From positions 23,408,287-23,472,286 of the forward strand of contig OY735219.1 in the NCBI GenBank assembly GCA_963457665.1: a DNA stretch of 64,000 nucleotides, in the 5' to 3' direction. The DNA is from Thysanoteuthis rhombus. Its lineage: Eukaryota; Mollusca; Cephalopoda; Oegopsida; Thysanoteuthidae. Within the stretch, counting starts at the first letter, position 1; every line of letters starts with the position of its first letter. The position numbers and the translations under genes are program-made. The notes beneath the pieces are model-generated. The model did no database searches and was not told where the DNA came from. It saw only the letters and a program-made list of their open reading frames with translations. Shown here piece by piece: positions 1-10,500 of the stretch.

Positions 1-280
1 TCTGATTGAGGATGGACTGTGGACTCCAGTGGTTAGTGGATTCCTTTCTGGTCAATGCTTCAAGGGGCAGCTAAATCATGAAATGAACTGATCAAATGTA
101 GCTGTAAAAAATCATGCATACACCCTTGCAAGCTTTTCAATGCAGCACTCCTATGCATTGAACTTTACAATTCTGAAGGAACTTGCCATCATGCAGAGTG
201 ATAGTTAATACTCTATGACAATCTGCAGAGGATTCGTTCTTTCAATTTGAATTGTTTTATGTACTGTGTATAAAAGTTTT

Positions 281-770
281 GAAATGAAGAAGGTGGCTGC
301 AGTTCTGGTCAGAGCAAATCTACCCTGATTTCACATAAAAGAGCACTGAGAATTCTACCAGTGTGCAAGTTTTCACACTTTTTCCCCACTTGGAAAAATT
401 CTTGTTGAAATTTCAAATAATCCATGTAGCAATTTTTTTGTGTGGCAGCTATTTTGAAATAAATATGGCGGTCACAGTTTTGGCCAGATCATGTGTGTCT
501 TGGTTTTAGATGAAAGAGCATTAAAAATCTACGAGTATGCAAGTTTTCACCCTTTTTTCCGTTTTTGAATAATTCTGGGGAAAATTTGAACAAGTCAATA
601 CAGAAAATTTTGTTTTTATGGTGGCCATTTTGAAATCATTTTTGCTACTGCAGTTCTGTCTAAATTATATGTATCTTGTTTTTGTATGAAAGAACATTGA
701 AAAATCAACCAGTGTACGAGTTTCTACTTATATTCCCATTTTAAACGATTCTGGTTGAAATTACAACTAA
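281..770. repeat. Diverged ~176-bp tandem repeat, block 1
   Basis: Three related units begin near 281, 456 and 632, so the spacing is 175-176 bp. Each unit starts with a GAAAT-type motif after a CCATTTT-like segment. It then carries a GTTTTNGTCAGAT-like segment, an ATGAAAGAGCATTGA-like segment, a CAAGTTTTCAC-like segment, and a GGTTGAAATTTCAACTAAT-like end. Units are clearly diverged, which suggests an old satellite-like array. Confidence 0.75.
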
Positions 771-2916
771 TCTATTTTAATTGATAGGATTGTGAGTTAT
801 TGGGGTCCCATATTGTGAGGGAGTAATAATGATAGTAGTGATTCTGTGTAGTGAGAAGATTGCAGTGATCACAGAAGACAAAGTAATCTGACCCACATGT
901 TTGAGTTTACAGCCACCGGCTGGTGTGGCGACCCCTTTATTTTTAGTTAAGAATTTGATGCGAAACCCTTCTTTCATCTAGATATCTAAGACATCACTTC
1001 TTCTGATGACACCTTATAAAAAAAAACGAACACACGTAGTCAATTGCCTTTTTGCCCCGGCTTTCTCGCCGATCACCTTATCTTTCTTTCCCTCTTTCTA
1101 AACTCGCGGCCAGGATAGTTTTTATTCTTTGACCATATTTACATTGTCTTATTACTTATCTTCCTCGAGGTGAGGATTCACAAGAACTTTATAGCTACTA
1201 AATGCAAATACTGCAACAATCATTTTTGGCGACTGCGCAAATGCTGTACTCACTATTTTACCCCTTATAGCTTTCTCTTAAACCTAACCTGAACTAGCCA
1301 CCTTATAATAATCTAGCTTGGTTAACTATGCCACTGATTACAACAGGCACGACTCATCAGGCTCCATTTGATAGATAAACTAAACGACATTAGATCTGTT
1401 ATGCCACGTGACCTCTAAATACTTATTCTATCCTATATCTCATTTTTAGGCAAAGAAATAACCTAAACCTAACAAGCCTCTTCTCTTTTTTGCTCTTTAC
1501 ATGATTAATTGCATTAATGTTTTCATGACATGTATTTCATTTCCAGTCTTCATTTATGCATTAAATGTACCTCCCATTTTTCACACCAAAATACTTGTTT
1601 GTGTCTTTTTTATTCCGTTTGATATCTGCGTCCACATTTGTACTTGGCATGCATGTTCTCTATACGTCTCCAATGTTGTTGGTGCTAACACCAAGACAGG
1701 TGGCAGCAAAATCCTTTGTCTATGACTATATCTCGTCATGTCTAACCTACAGCTATTTTCTATTATCTCCCACACAATATAAGAACAATTTCTCTTGTAC
1801 TGATGTCACATAAAGAGTTGAGAAAGAAAGAAGTTGCTAGTTGCCATGATATTTTTACTTTGAAGGGAGAGTTCTCTGTGCAGGTTTGAAAATGGACACA
1901 GAGATTAAGCATAATTCATAGTTGAATTAAGGACAATACAAATGTTTAGGCAAACAAATAAAGAAGAACATTTAATGTGTCAACAAATAAGGCATAAATA
2001 AGCATTACATTAAAAGCTGAAAAGAAAACATATTAACATTAAGAAAAAATCAATCGTGAGAGAAAGCCTGTTTGGAATATATTACTGCATAATTATTTTT
2101 AGTAGAAAGAATAGTTATTCTCAGATGTCCAAGGGAGAATTCCTTATAGCAAGAATAGTAGAGAAGATGAAAAGATTGATACTCGAATGAAGAGGAAGGG
2201 ATCTTTATGAAATCAGCTTTTGTGGCGACAGGTGCGAAGGTGGGTACTGAAGGAGAATGTTTCCTTAAGGACTGTTTACTTCAAAGACCAGAATAATCAT
2301 TAGAAACGAGATATTCAGTGTTATACCTTACAGCCAAGTCTGTGGCGATTGTGACACAACCGAGATATAATCGCCTGAAAGTAAACTTGGGGGCATTCTC
2401 CATGCTAGAAAATGCATAATGGAATGACTATTTTAGTTACAGAAAACACATGGGGGTTCTGACCCATGTGCGCTTCCCAAGGTACGGAGAATTATAAGTC
2501 AGAAAATAATCATTGCTGTTATGTAGGAAACACATTGTCTTATCCTTCATGCGTGACAGAGTTGTGAATACGTGTTTAGGCTAATGAGAGGATACATGAT
2601 TTGGTAGCTAAGTCTACGAGAGATGTCTTGACATCTGTGAAATGTTGGCTGCAAAATCAAAAACAGTGATTGGTCACGATAAAATGGTACACTTTGAGCC
2701 TGCTAAGAAGCCAGGTGAAATATGACCAATCCCAGGGAGAAGGTTAAGAAGAGAGCAAGAAGGTAAGTGGCTGAAAACTGGGGCTAATTAGTGATGGTAC
2801 CCGTGACTTCGTGGGAAAGCTTTATAGGCAGTGGATAAAGTGACGTATTGAATAGGTGGCTAAATTTAAGGTTTCATATTCAACTTTAACTAAAAATAAA
2901 TGACTGGCTACAACTA
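771..2916. other. Unrelated ~2.1-kb segment interrupting the tandem repeat
   Basis: The ~176-bp repeat stops near 770 and resumes near 2917. The intervening sequence is not built from the repeat unit. The 8-base word ACAACTAA occurs at both edges (763-770 and 2910-2917), but it is also part of the repeat unit, so it may not be a target-site duplication. No terminal inverted repeat, long ORF or recognisable transposase is visible. It is probably an insertion of unknown class. Confidence 0.45.
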
Positions 2917-3345
2917 AATTGCAAATTTTTTAATGGCGGCCATTTTGAAATGAAGATAATGGTCCCAATTCAGGTCAGATTGTTCGTGTTTTGTTTTTAT
3001 ATGAAAGTACATTGAAAAATCTATAAGTTTACACTTTTTTTTTTGCACTTAAAACAATTCCGGTAGAAATTTCAACTAATTTATTGTACTATTATGTGAA
3101 TTTTGTTTTCATGGGAACCATTTTCAAATGAAGATGGTAACCGCAATTTTGGTTGGATTGTTTGTGTCTCCTTTGCAGAGTAAAATCTACCAGTATTCTA
3201 ATTTCCACACTTTTTCAATATTCAAAAAAATTTTGGTTGAAATTTCCACCAATCTACTGTACTATATTCAGAATTTAGTTCTTTTTATTGTTGCCATTTT
3301 AAAATCAAGATGACAGTCGCAGGTCAGATCGGTCTTGTTTTTATA
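2917..3345. repeat. Diverged ~176-bp tandem repeat, block 2
   Basis: Units start near 2947, 3125 and 3301 (spacing 178 and 176 bp). They carry the same order of motifs as block 1: CCATTTTGAAATGAAGAT, then GGTCAGATTG, then TTTTTATATGAAAG, then GAAATTTCAACTAAT. The last unit fades out soon after 3340. Confidence 0.75.
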
Positions 3346-4261
3346 TCAATGAGTATGAAATAATTTACTATAACATTTTGAACAAAAAGACCTGAAATTG
3401 CACCTAAGCAACTACATCAGAGCAGTGGTGTCTTTTAGTAAAAGTACTTTCTTTTTCTTTTTTTAGTAAAAATACCTATTTTTACTTCAAGTGGTAAAAT
3501 TGAACAATCATATTTTCAAGTTTAATTTTGCCACAACACTTATGTATATCCGTCTATTTTATGTAAAAGTATTCTGAAAATAGATGAAAAATATTAAGGT
3601 GTGGGGGCACAAAGTAGCTATTTTTTGTAGCATGCACCCATAAACTTTGTTAAATAAGATTGTTCAATCTTGTCACAGCATTCATATTTTTTGTCTATTT
3701 CATGTTGAAATATTCTTGTTCAGTGTTGGTTTAAAAAAAAAAAGTTTTTACAATTACATTACCACATTGTGCACATATGCATTTTCGTACAGGTTAAAAT
3801 ATTATTCGTTCTATTGGGAAAAAAAACTTTTCGAACCGTGACTTTTTGTCCAATTATGTTTGTTTTTTTTTTTTCTTTTTCTTTTCAAAGGTAAATCAGC
3901 CAATCCGGGTCACCGGTTCAGCGTGCTGCCTTCAGTGACTTTATGTCCGGGATTCCATTCCGATCGGGGTCACACTGCTCTGATGGTGCCCTTTCGGATT
4001 ACATATAGTTTTACTTTTCTATCAACCTTTACGACAACCTTTCTTATGTAAACAAATTCATGTTCAAAATTACTATCATGTTTGTTCATGCTAAGTCGAA
4101 GTTAGAAAGAAGAAAAAAAAAAACTTAGCAATGTAGAAATGTTCGAGTTGAAATAAAGTAGTGTATAAGTTCGAATCTAGGTCATGAGTCCATGTAGGAG
4201 GATTATATTGCTGAGGAAGAAAAGAAGTAGTAAACGTCATCATTTTATTATTTTTTTCTGA

Positions 4262-4389
4262 TCGCCACTGTTTTGTCCATACTTTTTTTACGAACTGCTC
4301 GACGTCCGGTCGATTGACAACGACGGAAACAGAAGCGAGGCCATTTTGTACTATTAACTATCCCATAATTCCCTGCCGATCCAGCAGTA
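4262..4389 (+). promoter_or_regulatory. TCERG1: Probable TCERG1 promoter-proximal region and 5' UTR
   Basis: This stretch before the start codon is richer in CpG than the AT-rich surroundings, as expected for a housekeeping promoter. GCCATTTTG at 4339-4347 and AATGGCGGA overlapping the start codon resemble YY1 sites, which often sit at the first ATG of housekeeping genes. There is no obvious TATA box. An in-frame stop (TAA, 4366-4368) closes the frame 24 bases upstream of the ATG. The transcription start cannot be fixed from sequence. Confidence 0.45.
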
Positions 4390-4553
4390 ATGGCGGATGA
4401 TAATACGTCGGTCTCGTCGGGGCCTTCCAATAATCAAGACTCTCACAAACCTGATAATGATGGCTTTAATAAACCATCCATGGGTAACAGATACCCAATG
4501 GGACCAGGCCCACCAAGAGGACCCAGAGGTGGCTTTGGCATGAGAGGCCCAAG
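4390..4553 (+). CDS. TCERG1: TCERG1 coding exon 1
   Basis: Begins at ATGGCGG and encodes [15 protein letters not shown] followed by a Gly/Pro/Arg-rich start (residues 1-55). The donor is AAG|GTAAAT and the exon ends in phase 2. The next exon supplies the last base of an Arg codon. Confidence 0.88.
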
Positions 4554-7500
4554 GTAAATATCATTTTTTTAGTTACGAGTGCCGATTAGTTTTTGTTCGT
4601 TCTGTAGTCGTCGGTTATTCATTGAGCGATTTTCTTAACGCCGGCCATGATAGACTTTAGCTAGGTAGCTTTTTTTCTCTCTTTCGTGCATTTATTATTG
4701 GTTATTGCCTAAAACTTGGTATCATTGCATAAAATTGTAGTAACAATCACATATTCGCCGTTTCAAGTCTTATTCTTAATGTATTCAACACTTCGATTCT
4801 TAACCTCTTCATTTCCCAGGCCGCTTCTTGCGGGCACATTTTTCTAAAGCCCATTTGATATCGTAGGTGTTAACTGCTACAAACTATCTGACTAAACATA
4901 ATTTTCTTAATTTTATTTAGTTTTTATAAAACGAATGACCGCCCTCAATATTTCTAAGCAAATATATTTTTCTTAGTATAACCCAATGTACATCAGTAGT
5001 AGTAGTCGGCTTTTCTTCTCTTACCATGACTGTGACGTTAACCATTTACCATTGGAGCTTTTTATTGAAAATCTTTTATCTAAGATTCTTTTCAAATCAT
5101 TGAAACAATTCATTTTTTATTGTGTCCTCTGTTAACCTCATAAGTGCATATAAAAGTTTGAGCCTTAACCACTCTAATTCCGTTGCTTAAGAAAGTGATC
5201 TATGCTTTATTCTAATTTTTCACGATTGATTTAAGCGAAGATTGTAGCTTGATTTGCAATAAAAAAAAAATGAATATTTTTATTGATCTTTGCTTGAGTG
5301 CGATTTATCATCGCCAATGAAAAGTATTTAAAGTCACTACATGCCGAATGCCAACCTACTGTGGTACAAATAAATAAATTTTGTTTCATTTGCATTTTGA
5401 TTCAGTTAGATTTAGCGTAGGAAAGAAAAAGATCATGCTTGAAACTTGAACTAGTATGGCTACTTGATGGAAAGGAGGGTAACTTGTTACTTTTCTTTCT
5501 TGCACGTAGGTAAGAAAAAAAAGGATCTTGAGATTGGTATGGCTTGGCTACTTGATTGCAAGGAAGGTGATCTTACTTTCTTGTCTCACACACTCTCATT
5601 CTTAATTATTCCGGTTCAGTGTGGACGATGATGAATATAAACATCAGTTTTGAATGTGTCAGTCAGTATCTCCAAAACAATTAAGTAGGACATTAGGTTC
5701 AAAAAGTGACCACTTTTAATTCAGTAAAGTTTTTTTTTTCACCTTTTTATAATGAAAATTACATACTAGGGACGTTTGTTCATTTTAAAAAGCTATTTGA
5801 ATTTAATAATCAGGATCATGACGAAACTAAGTACAAAATAAAAGTAGCGTACGGAATAAATTCACATCGGTTGACCAAGTTAAACAAAAGAAATTCGCCA
5901 GTAATTTGTTGTGCTTTTAATCCATTTAACCATGACAATTTTCCTGTAATTTTCTATTTAGAAAAAACAAAACCAAAAAATAACAGGTTTTATGATGTAA
6001 TTAGTAATCGTAAACTGGACCGCCACTTTCAGTCCATTGTGAAGAAGTGAGGCTACGAAGTATGTTGTTACTTCCCTTGTGTAGGTTGTTACTAGGCTTT
6101 TTAAAAATGTCCATGACGATTATTCAGTGCTTTCGTTACGTCTTTTTGGTGGGGGAGCACGATGTCGCGCGTGGGTCGACCACCCAAGAAAAACCTTAAT
6201 GAAAGCACAAAATAATCGTCATTAAAATATCAAGGAATGTTTCGAAAATAGGATCTCTACTCACTGAGCTATCAAAATTGAATCTATTTATTTTTGGCAT
6301 AGTTCATCCTCGAAATAGAATGATTGCATTTGATTATAATTTTGATATTAAAATGAAAGGCATCTTTTTTCACTTTATTATGCTAAATAGAACAAAATTT
6401 ACAATGATTTAAAAACGAAATATTCATTATGCGTTGAATGCAAGTATTTTTAACAAAATAGGGTCGACTAAAAATACTCTTCCGTACAGTCTATTTTAAT
6501 GAAATTCATCTGATCAGTAAAATGTTTTTCATTGTACAATGTATAAATAATTTAGATAACAATCGCAACTGAGAAGTTATGCCTTAAAAGAAATCAATTA
6601 GCATTGCCTGTTACAATATAAATTATAGATAGCTATAGCCACATGTAACAAATATCTTTACTTCTCCCTTGTTTACTATCATAGAGAATACCACCTTCTT
6701 AATTGTTGAGTCAATGCTTTTTTGTTGCCTTTTAACTATTTCCGGTTTCAAAATGTTTGGAAAAAAAACCTTATAAACTTCTGGGAAAACCTTTTTCCCT
6801 TTCTGTCGATAAGAGTTGAACTTTGATAGATGGAATAGGTAAAAATAGTATTCAATGTATGAATGGTCTAATGTTAACAAATTATGTTGCTAGGTGCATA
6901 TCAATCATTGAAGCCTGTTAATGATATACCTGGTGAACTTATTCCTGCATGTTTTATTTAATTGGTTTAGAAAAAAAAAATAGTTCTAAAAACAAATTAT
7001 GGTGCCTTAAATATGACTGAAACAAAGTCTATAAACATGAAAAATAATAAGTGAATGGTTACTAATCTAATAATCTATTTATAAACAGATCGTAATGTTA
7101 AATGTTATTGATTTTAGAAATGATCTGCCTCAATTAAAATAAATTGGACCTCTAGGAATGATATAACATCCATAAATATGATCAATTATTTTAGAGATCA
7201 TTGAAAATTATTACTTCTCAAATACACACAATATTTAGATTAGAGAAAGAAAAGGTTGATTCTTTCTCTTTTCTTTTCTTTTTTTTTTTTTTTTTTTTTT
7301 TCAAACAAAATTTGATAACCAGCTGAATATCTGCCCTAATGGGCATGATCCAGCTAGTTATGTGCAGTTATGGTATTGCTGTACGAATTAATGTAACTAG
7401 GTATAAGCTGGAAAAACACATTAAATTATAAGATGTGGACCGTGTGTAAAATTTTGGAAGGAATTATCCCCCCACCCATACCTATTTTTTCTAAAATCTG

Positions 7501-10500
7501 AGAATCCATGTGCTCACTTCAGGCATAAGTTGTTTGCACATTAAAGTCGACCATAAATAATGCCTATGTTGTTTTGTTGTGAAGTTTTGTAGTGGTACAA
7601 AACTTGAACATTGCCGTAATTAGTGAATGCATGATAAAGCAAAAGTGTGTGATTCATCAGAAGAAATATTAAAATGTGCCGTGGAAACAAAATGAATAAA
7701 TTCAAAAAACGTTTAAACAGTGAATAAAAACTTGTAGATATGTGCATTGGCTTACAGGTGTGGTGATAAAAAATCAAAACATGCTTGGACTAGTCAAATT
7801 TTTGAAAATTTCAGCGTAATCGTTTGTATTCTATTCTTGTTTAGGTTAGATTTGGGGTTTTACTCAAAGAAAAACAACGTTTTGTCTGATCAGGGTCAGA
7901 TCCCTTGGAAAAAATACTGCAAAACTGATATAAGCTTTGAGAGAAAGAAATTCTGACATGGAGTTTCCTATAACAATTGGAAAGTAAGGGTCCTGTTTAA
8001 CAATATGGTTATGCGAATAGACCTACACATCCCATGAAGAAGCTCTTTTAAAAATTTAGTCTCTGTAAGGTTTGAAAGTCCAATCGATTGAAGCACATAG
8101 AATGAAGAGAAGAAAAAAATTCAATTTTCCCCTGAGTTTGCCGATTCCATTTTCTGTGCTTTAACTGCTTGAACATTGGTACTCTTTCTAATTTTATTTC
8201 ATTGGTACATTTGACCAAATATCGATGTGTATGGATCTATCCTATGTCCACCCTGGGGCCAGGTTACCTCATTAAACAAATATTTAGTCCCCTGGATGCA
8301 GTCATTTAGGCAGCTATTAGATTTATGCATGATAACAAACAAACAAAAGCTTCCCGTCTTTACAGTCGTAGATTCTAAAGCAATTTTGGTGTTGAAACTT
8401 TGTTCTAAATGCAGTCCATGCTGAAAATATTTGTTCAACCAAAAAGATGGTTACAAATGATGAAAGTACTGCCATAACCCATTCGGACAGTATTGGAAAT
8501 TCAGCTTAAACACAAAGCCAAATGGCTTTCAAGTTTTTCAGATTTGAGTTTGACATTCAAAATAATATGAAAGCTGTGTAAATTCTTTGATTGAATTGAC
8601 CTCTGTCAGTGCAGTATCAAGGTTATACCAGATTGTTGTGCCTCAGCCATTTTGGCTGCCAGATACAGGGAGAATAGGTTCAGTGCAAGGATGCATCCTT
8701 GCTTTATTCCTGCGGTGAATCATAAAACAGTTTCAAGTGTCTTTTCTTGGTTGAAGATCATATACAGTGGTCAAAATTGTTAATGAGCTTGAAAATGATG
8801 TTGATAGTTCTGCATGGAAAGCAAAATCCCCATTGAGAATTTATTCAGCCAGAGAGACCAGACATTCCTGTAAGATATGGGAGAGAACCAATAGAAAGTA
8901 AAGACATCCCTCTATAGTTGCCAGAGTGACATACCTCCTTTCCTGAAGATGGTCATGATAATGCAATTCTTGGAATGTTTAGGGATGTTGGTCGATCTCC
9001 AGATGGAGTTTAGATGCTAGGGTTGGTTCTCTGTGTTTCCAGAGCATCATTAGGATGCTATGAGCTTTGGTGACTTTTGATCCATGAAAGATATTTTAGA
9101 ATGAAAAAATAACCATTGAAATGAAAAACATTGTGAAATGAAGACAAACTTGTATACATACAGACGCAGACATCAAAATGTAACATTGAATCAATAAAAT
9201 AAATTATAGAGTATCCTCTTCTTAATTGAGAGCCACTAGCATTACAACTCTCATGGATTGATACATTTTCAAATTATCTGGTCTTGTACACAGGTTGAAT
9301 TAATGGCGTCCTGTGATCCTTGTGGTTGCAGGGCATTGAGACCTCAATTCATAGCAGGGTTACCATTTTATTGCCAAATTTGGCCTTGAACTTTTGATTT
9401 AGTCATATTTTCCTTTTGATTTCAACTTTGAAAGAATGATCAAAACCATGTCTAAAAGTGCATGTCTACTTTATTATTGGCTGTAATATTTCTTTGTACA
9501 TGCATTAAAGCATTTGGCTAGAAATGCCACCCCCCCCCTACTATCTGGTCATGCTGACTCGAAGATCGAGAACAAGACACAGAATTTGAATTCTCCAATT
9601 CATTTGTTCTTAATTCTGTATTTTTTTAGTTTGCTCGGCTTACAACTAGCAATTCTTTTCATTATCGATTAATTTGTTAATTATTTTCTTTCTGCTTTCC
9701 AAAGCCTGAGATGATGTCCTCAAATGTCTTGTTTTGTCCACATCGCAAGATGATTCAGTTTACTGTCATAGAGGATTATATTGGAAATTGATTTAATAGT
9801 TAATGAATCGGTAAATTGTTGCAGCTCTGCAGTTTACTGCTAACTTATCTCTTTTTTGAAGCCAATTTACTTGGATGGTGCAAAGTGATAATTCAGATCT
9901 AACAACTGCAAGGGGCACCTGAGCTATGTGGGCTCTATATCTTAGGAACACTGAAAGAAAACCTTTAAAAAACAAAAAAAAAACAAAAGGAGGCACAGTT
10001 GAACCTAATGCCACCATTGATATAATTATTTCTTAAACATTTTAATAGTAATTTTATTATGCTACTTACGACTATAGATGATAATAACAAAGTAAAAAAA
10101 CAATTTGATTTTGGGACAGTTAACGTTTCCTTTGGGATGGTTAAAATTGTTTTCCATGACAGTGGTGAAAAAAGTCATTTTGGAGCCCTGCCAGTTATGC
10201 TCAGTCAATTTTTGTATACATTCATTGTGTGAGCAAGGGAGCATTATATTCTCACTTTTAGTAATATCAATTATTACCATGCTAATTCCGTAAGAAAACT
10301 CAAAAAGTGGCAAAATTTTTATATCTCATCTTGATAATGCAGTTGGATGTTTGATCAAATCAAAACAGTAGTATGCATTCTTGTCAGTTAAAAATTTCCA
10401 GTCTGATTTTGTAATCCATGTATTTTTGTTCCACAATGTTAAGACATTGTAAAATTAGACTGTTGTTGAATTAATCTATTAATTCAATTTTTTTGAAATT

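Larger units (their letters stand above)
1..4261. other. Upstream intergenic region
   Basis: No coding exon is recognised here. The open frames are short, lack family motifs and overlap on both strands. The stretch holds two blocks of a diverged ~176-bp tandem repeat (listed separately) with unrelated sequence between them, then AT-rich DNA. A locally GC-richer patch at about 3895-4010 is not assigned. The TCERG1 promoter should lie at the right-hand end. Confidence 0.6.

Noticed and set aside
771-2916. Possible LTR element or Helitron in the satellite interruption
   Set aside because: I found no long terminal repeats, no primer-binding site, no recognisable protein and no convincing Helitron 3' hairpin. 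Only the interruption itself is supported.
3895-4010. GC-richer patch upstream of TCERG1 as a possible extra exon or small RNA gene
   Set aside because: It does not match a 5S rRNA, tRNA or snRNA that I can recognise and has no frame linked to TCERG1. It is left unassigned.
5706-6050. 114-codon open frame in TCERG1 intron 1
   Set aside because: It begins at GTG and has no recognisable domain or splice context. A frame of this length could occur by chance in a 64-kb window, so it is not called without transcript or homology support.
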